Positions 46,049-57,800 of a stretch of DNA of 64,000 nucleotides are shown here, one piece after another. Each line of letters opens with the position of its first letter. Position 1 is the first letter of the stretch. The notes beneath the pieces are model-generated. The model saw nothing but the letters and a program-made list of their open reading frames with translations, ran no database searches and had not been told where the DNA came from. The DNA is from Sporothrix humicola (taxonomy: Eukaryota > Ascomycota > Sordariomycetes > Ophiostomatales > Ophiostomataceae), in NCBI GenBank assembly GCA_021396245.1, contig WNYE01000003.1, forward strand, positions 62,001-126,000. The letters are read 5' to 3'. A program made the translations under genes and the position numbers.

Positions 46049-46469
46049 TTTTTGCGATTTTTTTGCAAACTTTTTTTTGCGTCTCCGATTTCTTGGTTCA
46101 TTACTATGATGCTTTCTGTCAATATGCTGATGGTTTCATTTTAATACTTCTTTTTATCACACGAAAAATTGCAGAGGAAGAAAAAGGGGGCGGAATGGGG
46201 TCGAATTGGCAACTTTTGGCCAAGCGCGAGAAAACACCAACACGCCAACTACTTGTAAGTTCCAAAACAGGAAGCAAAACAAAGCATCAAGTCGCGACGT
46301 GATTGTCGTCACGATCAAAACATTGTGATTTCTCGTGATGTCCATTCGCTGTTCCTACATCTGGGATAATTCTCGTTGATTTTTATCATCTGCTATGTAC
46401 AAATGAATCCTCCAGCCATTCTCCTCCTTTCCATACCACCTCTTGACCAACATCGTCCCCTCCTCTCCT
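46049..46469. other. Intergenic: tRNA terminator and 3' flank of the lectin-like gene
   Basis: T-runs directly after the tRNA serve as its terminator. The rest is AT-rich flank with no supported gene. Confidence 0.5.
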
Positions 46470-47143
46470 TTACGTCGCCGCAGCCAGGGGCCAGTTGATG
46501 CCCTTGTCGGCGGCTCCGACGTTGTTGAGGCCGGCACACGAGTAGAGGCCGACGGGGTTGTTGGCAGCCGCCTTCATGTACTGCAGGTCGACGCACTCTT
46601 GCGGGCTGGAGGCGGCGACGGCGATGCGGCCGTCGGCCTTGACGTCAAACGTCTGGCCGTCGGAGTCGGCGCAGTCGTTGATGACGAGGTTGGCCATGTC
46701 TTTCCAGTTGGCTGCAGCTGTTAGTATGCGTAGCAGGTAGATGAGCACATCAGGGGCGTAGCATCTAGAATCGGCCGAGAAAGGAGAATCGACAGACGGG
46801 AGGACAAAGGCCCACCTCTGCTTCTTTTCGGCAGGCTCAGGGGGGCTCTAGGCTTACACTTGGCACCGGCATCGAGGCACAGGGTGGTGCCGGCCAGCTG
46901 GATCTTGCTGCTGCCGCCGCCGTCCTTGATGTACCACTGCTGCTCGGGCTTGGAGGTCAAGGTCTGGACGACGACGCCGGAGCCGGCCTTGGCGGCCTTG
47001 GGCTGGACGACAAACTTGGGGTTGACATTCGACGTGATGTAGACGGTCTTGTAGCCGGCAGGGACGTCGGCGGTGTCGGTGGGTCTGGCGACGACACCGG
47101 TGGCGGCGAGAGCCAGGGCGGCGACAAACGACGTAGCGATCAT
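46470..47143 (-). CDS. Secreted beta-trefoil (ricin-B-type) lectin-like protein
   Basis: Exon 1 is 47,143-46,858 and exon 2 is 46,711-46,470, giving about 175 residues. The intron (146 nt) starts GTAAGC and has a CATACTAAC branch; two acceptors six bases apart (46,718 or 46,712) both keep the frame, and the second is preferred because the first is too close to the branch. Residues 1-19 are a signal peptide (MIATSFVAALALAATGVVA). QQWYIKDGG gives a QxW-type motif, followed by IQLAGTTLCLDAG and later DGRIAVAASSPQECVDLQ, consistent with two repeats of a beta-trefoil carbohydrate-binding fold. There is no catalytic toxin domain, only a lectin-type fold. Possible roles are cell-wall or extracellular glycan binding. 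The fold assignment is fairly secure, the function is not. Confidence 0.75.
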
Positions 47144-48195
47144 TGTGGCGTGTGAGGGTAAGGTTGGTGATGCTGGCGTGTAATGGTGATGGACGAACGT
47201 GAGTGACGAAAGACAGAAAGGAGTAAGAAGAAGAAAGAATACAGAGACAGAAAAGGCAGAAGAGAAAAGGAAAGGAAAAACGGCGCCAAGACGAGTGAGG
47301 AGAAAAGAGCATATATGAAGATTGGACGACGGGGCTAGCAATATGGAAAGAAACCGGAGAGTCGCTTATGACGAGAACAAACAAATGGACAGAATAGACG
47401 TAGTCCGTCCAATATCGCCAGAGTGATATGCCCAGAACTGGTTCGCTAGAACAACCTAAATGGATTAATAAAAGAGCCTGCAAACAACCCTCTGTTAGGA
47501 GGCGAGTCGTTATTGTCAACGGATGTATATGGGGCTTCCCATCTTACAGTGGATATCTCCATTGAGCTGCCCTAGGCACTCGTCTCCGGCAGATGCATCT
47601 CGAGCCGCAAGTACCCCAAGAGAGCCAGAGACGGAAATAGAAGCAACAAAATGTAGGGACCCAAAATCATATAAAGTCTCAGAAATGGGTCGGCCATGGC
47701 TAATGTCGTTAATCATCTGAAATAGAGAAAGTTAAAAGTAAATAGAATCAGCGCCACCTATACGGATAAAGTCCAAGCAAACAAACCATGTTTCCGTCTT
47801 TATTTTCCCCTTTTCGCCATCCAATCTCCATCCTCGGCCGTCCAGTCCCCGCTTCCCCATATTCGACCGATATCGACAGAAAATTAAGACTGCGGATAAA
47901 TAGGCCAAGCCGGCGAAAAAAAAACATAATGCGGAACACAGTAAAGAAGGAGGAAAATAAGAACCAGAAGAAAAAATGATAGCAGAGAGAAACCAAGGAA
48001 AAGACATTACTCGAGCAAGCGAGACGGGTAAAGTATGCAATCCAAGACAAAAGGAGACAAAGAAACACTCGCCGTAAAACAAACACTCGACCAAAAGAAA
48101 ACCAAATTTAAAAGAAACGAAAGAAAGAACGATAAAAAAACACAAAACGCATGCGCTCCGCAAAAGTTCAGACGCCGCAGTGCTTCCCGGCCCTA
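47144..48195. other. Intergenic: lectin-like gene promoter and GT90 3' flank
   Basis: The minus strand from about 47,290 to 47,160 is CT-rich, consistent with the lectin gene's leader. The right part, 47,740-48,190, is A-rich on the plus strand. No other gene is supported. Confidence 0.5.
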
Positions 48196-50214
48196 TCAAT
48201 AGTCCATGCGGTCACGGTTGTCGTCCATGATGCGCGCGTATTCCAGCAGCAGCCGCCAAGTATACAACTCCATGTCCTTCTTGGTCAGCCACTTCCTGGC
48301 CTGATAGCTGCCATTAGCAGCAATCTTCTTGGCCGCATTGTTGTAGCCGTAGTCGAAGTGGGTGCCCGGCTTGGGCTTGAGGAAGTAGTCCAGCAGCGCA
48401 TACAGGTCGAGGTATGTCTGGTCCATTGGCACGTAGTGTACCCACGGTTGTAGCCGGTCATCGTGCCATTCGGCCAGCAGCGTTGCCTTGAGCGGCAATG
48501 TGTTGCTTCTCAGTACATCCAGCCATTCGGCGCTGTGCGTTGTACCATCGAGGTCCGCAGTAATTTGGTAGTCGTTGAACCTTTCTAGTCGACCCGGGGC
48601 AGTGTCCACCTCTATCATATTGTCAGTGTACCAGCAGCCTTTTGACCCCATGAGTGGTGGGTCGGTGCACAGCATGTCTGTAAAAGCAACGTCCGCTGTT
48701 TCGTTTAGCCAAACCTCCATGTCCGTGACTGGATGGTGCTTGAATGCGACCGGATAGTCCTTTGTGTAGTTTATCCAGTAGGGGAGCCTGAACGTCGGCG
48801 TATTGATCGTTCCATCATTGTAAACCTCGCGCGCCCGGAGCCCGCTGGCCATCTGAACAAACCGGTGCCGTTGGAAGCGCCACCAGTTCGTAGCCGTAGT
48901 TACACCACCCGATGCAACTCCCCGCCAGAAGAGCATTCCTCTCTTCTTCTTCCAGGATTCGTCCTCCTGCTTTTTATCAGCCAGTGGATTCGGATACCTG
49001 TGCCCTAGCTGGAACTGCTTGAGATATATCGGGCTCGGCAGCAGAATGTCATTGTTCCCGGGAAACTTGCTGCCCGAAAAGATCGGCATAAGAGAGCCAC
49101 TTGACAACACACTTTCGGCCTCAACAAATTGGCCGTACATGCCGCGAAGGTGAGGCTGGTAGCATGGGTCACGCGCCTCGGTCACATTGGATATGAAGCC
49201 GGCCGTTGTAAAACGTGGTTCGACTCGCTTGGGGAAAATGTGTCCGATGTGCTCTCCCAAATCTGAATCCAGATCAGCAGTAGGAGACGGACAGGTGGCT
49301 TTATATTTAAACCAATACAATGTAGGATCAGATGAAAGAACGTCCGTCATCCAATTGTGGATGTATTTGAGTGTGATCGTGTCCGGATGAACATCTGGTT
49401 TGTCCCTCTGTCCTGTGTATTCCCTGATGAGATTCTCTTTTGCAACCTTGCGAGTGGCCAAGCTCTTTTCCATGATACCCTTCATATCTTCATGGGTAAC
49501 CGCGATTCGTGGAGTGGTCATGACATTGACAGGAATGTCGACGTCGGGTATCGTGGCAGAGATTTTTGTGAGAAACTTGGCCCATGTCTCAACCCAGTGG
49601 TGCTTGTCCTCTGCGTTGGAATAGTAGGACACTTTGCCGTTGCGGATCCGGATCACGTTTTCTTGCGTGTATGCCTTGAACCGGAGTTTTTCCGGCTCTT
49701 CCGACCAGAAAGGCTCGAGGTCATGGTAGATGCGGTCAAAGAACTTCTCAATGACCCTTCCGTTTTGGCGAATAGCTTCGTCTGCCCAGATTCTGAAGCC
49801 CGGCGGTGGGTTGCGGCCCCGAACGGCGCGGTAATTGGATATGGCCATTTCAGACGTGATGGCAGCTCCTTTGGATATGACCTCATCCCATTCACTGTTG
49901 GCCTTTTTGACCAGTGTCGTGATGGGGTGTTCCACGGGAGGTGTGAAGCGCCATTTTGAGTCTCCAAACCACATTGGCTCCGGTAGAAACCGTGGCTGCA
50001 GGATCAATAAAACGGCATAGACGACAGCGAGGGACAATGTAAAGAAGAAATTATGGTCGATCCACCAGGTCACAGCCCATCTAAACGCTTTCCGAATGGT
50101 AGGACGGGGTCTCTGGGTATTTCCGGAGTTCTGAGTACCGCTAGCGCGCTGGGTATTGCCGGTGTTCTGAGTGCCGCTGGCACTCTCGGTGCCGTCGTCA
50201 TCCTCCGGCGGCAT
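48196..50214 (-). CDS. CAP10-domain glycosyltransferase, family GT90
   Basis: A single exon of 672 residues. A hydrophilic N-terminus is followed by one membrane segment (about residues 56-73), giving a type II Golgi protein topology. The C-terminal half carries the CAP10/GT90 domain: SGSKFPGNNDILLPSP, MLFWRGVASGG, HRFVQMASG, VAFTDMLC and the acidic/aromatic segment near WLDVLRSNT and VHYVPMDQTYLDLYALLDYF. The last is the conserved end of the family, where the enzyme binds the nucleotide sugar. Relatives include the cryptococcal capsule enzyme Cap10/Cxt1 (xylosyl transfer) and animal POGLUT1; Pezizomycotina have many paralogues of unknown acceptor. Odd feature: residues 12-23 and 24-35 are a near-perfect 12-residue duplication (ASGTQN[T/S]GNTQR). 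It is head to head with the Rad4/Cut5-like gene. Confidence 0.9.
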   Translation of the reverse strand: MPPEDDDGTESASGTQNTGNTQRASGTQNSGNTQRPRPTIRKAFRWAVTWWIDHNFFFTLSLAVVYAVLLILQPRFLPEPMWFGDSKWRFTPPVEHPITTLVKKANSEWDEVISKGAAITSEMAISNYRAVRGRNPPPGFRIWADEAIRQNGRVIEKFFDRIYHDLEPFWSEEPEKLRFKAYTQENVIRIRNGKVSYYSNAEDKHHWVETWAKFLTKISATIPDVDIPVNVMTTPRIAVTHEDMKGIMEKSLATRKVAKENLIREYTGQRDKPDVHPDTITLKYIHNWMTDVLSSDPTLYWFKYKATCPSPTADLDSDLGEHIGHIFPKRVEPRFTTAGFISNVTEARDPCYQPHLRGMYGQFVEAESVLSSGSLMPIFSGSKFPGNNDILLPSPIYLKQFQLGHRYPNPLADKKQEDESWKKKRGMLFWRGVASGGVTTATNWWRFQRHRFVQMASGLRAREVYNDGTINTPTFRLPYWINYTKDYPVAFKHHPVTDMEVWLNETADVAFTDMLCTDPPLMGSKGCWYTDNMIEVDTAPGRLERFNDYQITADLDGTTHSAEWLDVLRSNTLPLKATLLAEWHDDRLQPWVHYVPMDQTYLDLYALLDYFLKPKPGTHFDYGYNNAAKKIAANGSYQARKWLTKKDMELYTWRLLLEYARIMDDNRDRMDY

Positions 50215-51272
50215 CGTGTCTGTGGGAGGAGAAAGGAGGTGTCAAGCGTGGTTGTTGAAATAATATACTCAAAGAGTTGGTATTGTCAGTGCTTGAATGT
50301 ATCAGGGGAAAGAAGAGGGAAAGTCAGTGTATTCAATGTGGTGAATTGTGTCTTTGTCAACAGTTGAGAGTGTCGTCAAAGTGGCGATCATGATCATAGT
50401 GAAGGATGGTGAAAGTGTTGGAGAAGAAAAAGGGGGGAATGGGTAACGAGAAATCACAACATGGCAATATTGGCAACCAGACAACAGGGCATAAAACGGA
50501 AGGTTCGACCAGGACACTCGTCCAGCCAGCATGTTGAGGAAAGAGCAGTCACGATGGACATCATGATCAATCCTTCCCACTTGGGCATCTTCTTGGTCAT
50601 AGACCGTATTCAAGAAGGGAAGGACCTGGACTTGGGTTCTTTCCTATGGAGTGTCCTTTTATAACGACACTTGTTGTCAAGTCGTCCTATTGTATTGCAA
50701 TCTCTCCACAATTGAAAATCAGACAGTGCCATCTGTGAAGAGATGCGGTCAAGATGTCGGAGCGAAAGTAAACAAAAGCAATTGTTATGTCCACTTTGGT
50801 GTAGCTAAATACACCTTCTTTGACAGGTTTATTTAGCAGAGATAAGACAGTGCATATAATGGATTTTGGGTGAACTTAGCTGGAATTGTTAATGGCTACA
50901 GTGGAAGCTGCCTGCGTTTAGCGGGGCTCGTCTCCCGTTCAGCGCCTATTACAGGCAGCCACTCCACTGATGACTAATCGCCGCGTCATTTTGGGTGGCC
51001 ACCGATCGCACCTTCTTTTCTGTTGCATCCAGACGCGACGCGATTAGCCCACCTAAACGGCCAAATCCGAAAACGACCAAAAAACGACTTAAGTTTACAA
51101 CCCGCCATATCACGGCCTACGACACGGTTGACCACGCCGGGCATACATAACGACGACCAACGACGACAGACCATACCACACGACATTCTCTCCATCCTCG
51201 CCCTCCCGACATCACAATCCACTTTCCTCTGTGCCATCCCATGTCTTGCTCTGCCAACCGGCGGTCCTGTCG
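50215..51272. promoter_or_regulatory. Divergent promoter region, GT90 / BRCT protein
   Basis: No gene is supported. Two overlapping ACGCGA elements occur at 51,033-51,043, about 230 bp before the start of the BRCT gene. They resemble the MCB core (ACGCGT) recognised by MBF, which drives DNA replication genes at G1/S in yeasts. Confidence 0.45.
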
Positions 51273-54221
51273 ATGGATTCCGGGCCGTTTGCGGGCGTCG
51301 TCCTTTGCTGCACCAGCATTCCCGTCGATTTGAGGGTGAGTCCGTCCGAAGGCGCTTCTGTCACAGTCCGTCCCCCACTAACAACATAGACCGACCTCGC
51401 CAAGAAGGTGACCGAGCTCGGCGGCGTACACAAAAACGACCTGACCCACGAAGTCACGCACCTGATTGTCGGCGACTACGACACGCCCAAGTACCGCCAT
51501 GTCGCCCGCGACCGCCCCGACATCAAGGCCATGTGTGCCGGGTGGATCAATGCCGTACTCGACCTCTGGACACGCGACGAACCGATCGATCTCCCTGCAT
51601 TAGAGGAGGAGTGGCGACTAAAGGCGCTCGAAGTGCACGGCGGATTACCGGCAGTCAGGGCAGTTGAGGGGGAGAAAGATCAGGAAGGCGGTCACGGACA
51701 GAAGACCAACGGGGACGACAACGATGGCGCAGAGTCGACGGCCGAGCGCGGTCGGCTGCTCTGTTCCGTGACAGGTTTCGAGGAGGAGGACCGGCAGGCC
51801 GTGATCGCTCTCATTGTCAAGAATGGCGGCGTCTACAGCGGCGACTTGACGCGCGCCGTCACGCACCTGATCGTCAACAAGCCCGAGGGCAAAAAGTACA
51901 ATGCGGCGCTGCACTGGAACATCAGCACGGTGGCGATTGAGTGGCTGCACGACAGCGTGGCGCGGGGCATGATTCTGGACGAGACCAAATACGATCCCCA
52001 GCTACCACAACACGAGCGCGGCAAAGACGCCTGGGTACGCAACCACGCCGAGCGGACGGCCTCGATTCTCGGGAAACGACTGAGGGACGCGGCGGCCCAA
52101 GCGGCGGCCGACAAGCAAAACGGGCAGCGCAAGCTACGGAAAACGACGAGCCAGAAACTATCGGTGCAACGAGACGATTTGTGGGGCGATATCTTGGGCA
52201 AACCGGCACAACCATCGCCGGCTGCGGAAGTACCGCCAGCAGCACCACAGGCGGCCGCTGCAGGATCAAGGGGACAGACGCCAGCTGCAGAACCGTCCAA
52301 GCCAACAAACGGAGCTACAACTGAAGCACCGAAAGCACCACAAAGCACGACGACAAAAGCACCAACCGAAGCCGACGGCGGAGTGCTCTCGACGTCAATA
52401 TTTTACATCCACGGATTCAGTCCTGAAAAGGCCAATGTCTTGACTGGTGCCGTAGCAACTATGGGTGGTCTCATCGTTCCGTCTCTCGCAGATATGGCGG
52501 CTATTGCAACAAGTCGGCCAAATGCACCATTATTTCAGCACGTCATTGTTCCACAGGACGAACGGCCAGAGTTACATCCGACTGTGGGCAAGGACGTCCT
52601 GCTCGTCACGGAGTTCTTTATCGAACGGTGTCTGCACAAAAAACAGTATGCGCTCAACGGCGGTCCGTCTTTGACACTTGCACAAGAGCCCAACCCAGGC
52701 ACAATTGGCCGACCATTTCCCGTTTTCCCCATTCCGGGCTTTGATGCTCTGTCAGTCTGTTCATCGGGCTTCACGGGCGTAGACCTCAACCAGATCGACA
52801 AAACTGTGCGACAACTCGGGGCCAAGTATGAGGAGCGGTTCACGGCTCAGTGTTCTGTGCTCGTTGTGACGTCACTGCCAGCTGTGCGTAAGCAGAAGCT
52901 GGAGCTGGCCCTCTCCTGGAAGGTGCCTGTCGTCGAGGCCAAGTGGCTGCGCGCCTGTATCGCGTCAGGGACGCTCGTTCCTGTCGGCAGCTACCTCTTC
53001 CCGCAGCTGCGTCAGAGCCCGAGCAGCCTCAACGGACCGGCCGTCCATCCATCCACGGCAAAGCCGGCAGCTTCAAATGATCTGGTGCCGACCATGGCTC
53101 TGACAGTCCCCACATTGGTTGTCGGAAGCCCACGCACACTTCACACGGCCGCCGAGAAGAACAGGCACAATGGCAACGATACGGACCTGGACCTGACTGC
53201 TCCTTATGAAACAGCACCGTCACATCAGGACTCGAGCCTGCCCGCGCCGGTTGGCAAGCCGACAGCTGCCGTAACCAAGGATGTCGATCTACAAACTTCA
53301 TCGGCAGCTCCATCAACCGTACAACGACCACGCAACAATAATCCGTTCCGAGACGATTCTGAGTCCCCACCGCCGAGACGGCCGTCCCCTGCCGAACAGG
53401 CTGCACTTCCTCCTCCTCCTCCTCCTCAACTACAGCAACAAACAAAACCTCGACAGCCTCTCAACCGCGTGCTCAGCGAGATTGCCGACTCGGCCGCCGG
53501 TGACTCGGACAGCCTCGCCGATAGTGACGACGGTGGCGCCAGTAGCACCAAAGTATCTCCCCTAAAGCAGCTCCGCCAGCAGCAGCAGCAAAAGTTGGCA
53601 AAGCCAGTAACGACTTCGACGATGAAGCGGAGCTCGACTGCCGTGCCGACGACCACCACTGCCAACCCCGCAAAGACCATCCCGCGGCCCGTCCTGGGCC
53701 GCGTCCTGAGTGATGGCCTTGGTGCAGCAGGCCACCATCACCACCCAGCCATCCCGCTCGGCATCTCCATTGGCGACCTCATGAAGGATACGGGCGGGCC
53801 TGGCAAACAACTGTCTGCTCTGCAGCAACAGAACCCAAACCAAAACCAGCAGTCGCACCAGCACAATAATGGAATCCAAAAGGGATCCGGGTTTGGCCGT
53901 TCGCACAGCAGCGTGTCGGGCATGTCTGTGCCTGACAATAACGGGATAACCGGTCCGCGTGGACATGAGAACATTGGTGGAAATGCAGATGACGCTTCTG
54001 GCCTGCCGCCCACGCAGATGCAAGTGCAGTACCTGGATCCAGAGGCTGACCGCATGCGGGAGCAGCTGATGCGCAAGATTATGGGTGGTGCTGATCCGCC
54101 GTCTACCAACACGACGGATGGGCACCAGGCAGAAGATCATGCTGCACTCCGGGCAGGAACAGCCGAAGAGGCACTAGCTGAGGCTCGTCATAATGTGCGG
54201 CGGAGCAGTCGGCTGAGATAG
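51273..54221 (+). CDS. Rad4/Cut5/Dpb11/TopBP1-like four-BRCT protein
   Basis: Exon 1 is 51,273-51,335 and exon 2 is 51,390-54,221, giving 964 residues. The 54-nt intron (GTGAGT, branch ACTAAC, ATAG) is in phase 0, and without exon 1 the first BRCT domain would lack its first strand. BRCT1 is about residues 1-90 (VVLCCTSIPVDLR, then VTHLIVGDYDTPKYRHVA). BRCT2 is about 140-225 (LLCSVTGFEEEDR, then VTHLIVNKPEGKKYNAA, VAIEWLHDSVARG). BRCT3 is about 352-440 and BRCT4 about 475-557. A long, disordered Ser/Thr/Pro/Gln-rich tail follows, with polyproline near 53,408-53,430. The family links CDK-phosphorylated Sld3/Sld2 to the replication origin and activates ATR/Rad3 in the checkpoint, in the nucleus. 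The BRCT1-2 text is very close to other filamentous fungi, so this is confidently the orthologue. Confidence 0.93.
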
Positions 54222-54431
54222 AGAACAGAAAGACGAGATGATTCAATGATAGGAAGGCAAAGCATGTGGTACATAGATCATGGGAGAGCGTTTTTATTCT
54301 GGGACATTCTAGCGATCCTTTTATATAATGACAAAATGATAAAAAAATATGAGCATAACTCTACTACTTATGTATATTGTGAGGTTTAGGTGTTTCAATT
54401 AGACTTGGTTGGCAATTATTTCCAGCCGTTT

Positions 54432-54470
<39 letters not shown>

Positions 54471-54887
54471 CATCTTCGCATAAAAAATTAAAATAAACGA
54501 AACGATTTGTAAATGAAGATTTTATTGAAAAACCAAAGCGCTGTGTGTATATTATTTATCGAAATTTTATCGAAATATCATGTCAACAACCATCCACAAA
54601 CTCATTATTCATAAGCCACCAAATTAAAAGCCAAAAAGCAAGACAGTAAAGACCAAAAAGTACAGTCGTGATATCATATTCCATAAACCGTGGCGGGGAA
54701 TTCATTAAACCAAGAAGAAATCCAAAAGAACGAGAAGAAAGGCTAAAGCAAAAAGGTATTTGTCCAAACTACAATGTGAAGAGAACATGGGAGAGAAAAG
54801 AAGAAAGGATCCAAAATAAAGAGTAAAAACAATGTAGAAAGGAAACATAAGTAATATTGACAAAGGAAATGAAGAAGTCGTCAAAGG
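54222..54887. other. Convergent 3' flanks, AT-rich
   Basis: AT-rich sequence between two convergent genes, holding the polyadenylation regions of both and a T26/A11 tract. No gene. Confidence 0.6.
54434..54470. repeat. T26 followed by A11, inverted homopolymer
   Basis: Twenty-six T are followed directly by eleven A, which can fold into a T/A hairpin of up to 11 bp. It lies between two converging genes and could serve as a pause or polyadenylation element for both. Its length may be unstable in assembly. Confidence 0.85.
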
Positions 54888-57800
54888 TTAGAAGCCCGAC
54901 GCGGCCTCAGTGAGGACGGTCAGAAGACTGCCTGCGGCACCGCCGATGCCGGCCGCATTGAGTGTATCGCGGAAGCGTTTGCGGCCGCCGTCACGGTCGC
55001 GGCCGTCCTTGTCGCTGCGGTCACGGCTGTCACGTTCTCTGTCGCGGTCGCGATCACGCTCCCGTTCGCGGGAGTCCCGAGAGTCCCGCGAGTCACGGTC
55101 ACGACGGGAAGAGAGATCGCGGTACGAGCGCTGGCTCTGGAGGCGCGAGTCGCGGTCGCGAGACCGGTTGCGGTCACGGTCTCTATCACGGTCTCTATCT
55201 CTATCACGATCACGAGACGAATCGTCGCTCCGATCACGGTCACGGCTGCGGTCATCTGGCCGCCGCCGCCGGCGCGCATCATAATCTTTATCGCGGTCGT
55301 CTTTGTCGCGGGTCCGGCTGCGGTCTCTCTCCCGATCACGGTCACGTTCGCGCTCCCGCTCACGCTCACGATCTCTGTCTCTGTCCCGCCGGTCACGATC
55401 ACGATCACGATCACGATCGGGGTCATCCCGCCGCCGGCTGCGGTCATCGTCGTCAGAGCGGCTGCGGCTATGCTCCCGATCCCGATCGCGAGGACGGTGG
55501 GTCGATGAGTCCCGATGCCGGCTACGATCGCGGTGGCGGCTGCTGCTCCTGTGGTGGCTGCTGTGATGGCCATGACCGTGGCCGTGGTGTGTACCGTGTC
55601 TGTCACTCTTGGCCTTGCCCGACTCGGATCCGTCTGGGCCGACCTCAACCAGCTTGCCATCCTTGAAGCGCACTTGGTTGGTGTTCTTGTTCTTGAGAAT
55701 GGACTTCGGCTGGGACTCGGGTCGCACAGGGACAAAGCCGTCGGGCATGATGCCGCCTACACCGCCGTTTACCTCGGTTGCGGGTGGTGACACAATAAAC
55801 GGGTACGCACTTGTCCCCTTGCCCTTGTCTCGGTCGCCATCTCGTGCAGACGATGAAGAGTTATTGTCGAGAGGGAAGGTTCTGGCTTTCGTGGTGTTGG
55901 TTGCTGGCCTGTCGCGAGAGTCTCTGTCTCTGTTGTCCCTGCTGTCTCTACTATCCCGGCTGCCCCGGCTGTCGCCGACATCGGGCATGGACTGCCTGCG
56001 GCGCAGCGGTGACCGGTCGTCGACCGCGGGTCTGGAACTAGAGCCGGACCCGGAAGCGGCCATGGCTGCCGCTCCGAGTGCAGCACCAGCCACAGCACCG
56101 GCAGCAACTGACCCTGGGCCATATGATGTGCGCCGGTCGTCGGGCGGGCTGTTGCGCGGCATTTGTTGTCCGCGCGCCCGGGCTGACGAGTAGCGTGCCC
56201 GGCGGGCCTCGGCACTTTGGCGTGCGTACTCGCCAATGGTCTTCTTGTCAAGCATGCCGAGGACAGCGACAAACGAGGGCCGGGCCTCGTAGCGGACACC
56301 GGCCTTTTCGAGAACCTCCGGCGAGACGAGGCGGCGGCTGATGCGTGTCCAGATGGCGTCGGGCGGGATGATGTTGCCCTTGGAGTCGGGAGCCAGGCCC
56401 AAGCTCAGCATATATTGGGGCGGCGTGGACTTGGCGGTGCTGGCGGGGATGACGATACCGAAAGCGGCAGACTGATCCACAGGAGTGGGCGCTTCGGGGG
56501 CGGATGTGCTGTACTGGTGGTGGTCGGGTTCGGGGAGGGGGAGGTGCGATGAGCTTTGGGCAGGGATCTGGATGGGGAGCGCGCCGGGTGTGACTTTTGT
56601 AGGCGGCACGGGTGGTCTGAGGTGGTCCTGCAACGAGTTTTGGCGCATGAGAGAGGCTCCTGCCGGTGTGATTTCGTACTTGGGAGGGATGGGCGGCGGC
56701 ACTGCTTGTCCAGATGTTGAAGGCCCAGCCGCAGTTGGTGATGGTGGTGCGGGCAGCTGGGACGGGGTGTTGCCATTTTGTAGTAGCTGCGGATACAGAT
56801 ATGTCACACCAACGCGAGCCGCAAAGGCCTCTTGTGCGCGCCAGTCGATGGCGAGCAGCTCGCGCGTGGACATGAGGCTGAAGTCCCTGTTGTAGCCATT
56901 GTCCGAATCAGAGTCAGACGAGGAGTTTGGTGTGTAGTTGTAGTCCTCCGCCGACGGCGACGACGAGGAGGGAGACATAGTGTGAAGTTGGGGAGGGACA
57001 GGGACAGTGCGAGGCGTGCTGGCTCTCGCCGCCAAGGTGGTGGGCGAGAGCACAAGCTGTCGGTCTTCAGACATGGTGGGAGGCTCTTGTGCAGCGGCGG
57101 GATCAGAAATAGCTTGAGAGCCAGATCTAGGGGCAGCCTCTAGGGCTGGCCTGTATGGCATGTAGTCGTATTGGGGCAGGGCAATCAAGCGGTTTTCCTT
57201 GACCGAGTGGTGGTACTTTTCGTTGCCGTCAAACGGTTGCACGACCTCCTTGGGACTGCTTTCCTCTGGCCTCTCTTCTGGTCGGTCAGTCCTCGGTCGC
57301 TGCAAAGGCGTCGACGGTGACGGGCCCGGGACCATAAACGGAGGCAGGAGTTGCAGTCGTTCCTGGGCAGGGAGCTGGGATGGGAGCACACCAGATCCCT
57401 GGAAGAAGCCCTTGGAGATGATATCCCTTATGTAGGCTTGTAGAATTTCCTTTGCGGGTGTTAATCGACCATCTTGTGCTAAATGTGCTAAATAAAAATA
57501 AAATGCGTGTAACTTGTGCAAACTAGACAAGATATTTACCTGATGTGTAGAAAGGGCTTCGGTGGAGAAGCCCTCGTATAAGAGCTCGCTATAGAAAACT
57601 TGCCACAGCTCGTCCACTGACGCCGTGCCAAACTGGGAAGCTGACACCAAATCTTGCTGCTGTGACAAGCGAAGGGCAATAGCGTCGACACGGTCCTTGA
57701 TCGTTTCGATACTCTCGTCCTCTGGGGGCATGGGCGAGATTGAAGACGGGCGAATTACTGGAGGAAGAGGTGGATGCGGCGACGCCGACAGGGGAGGAGA

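Noticed and set aside
54910..55735. Overlapping open frames on both strands within the Arg/Asp repeat
   Set aside because: Repeats of CG-rich hexamers avoid stops in most frames. These frames give pure Arg/Ser, Thr/Ala/Ile or His/Gly text and are explained by the repeat.
57479..57539. Possible intron (GTAAAT...TTTAG) in the Arg/Asp-tail gene
   Set aside because: Lengths to either AG (52 or 61 nt) are not multiples of three, so removal would break a frame that is protein-like on both sides; the retained text also reads as ordinary helix.
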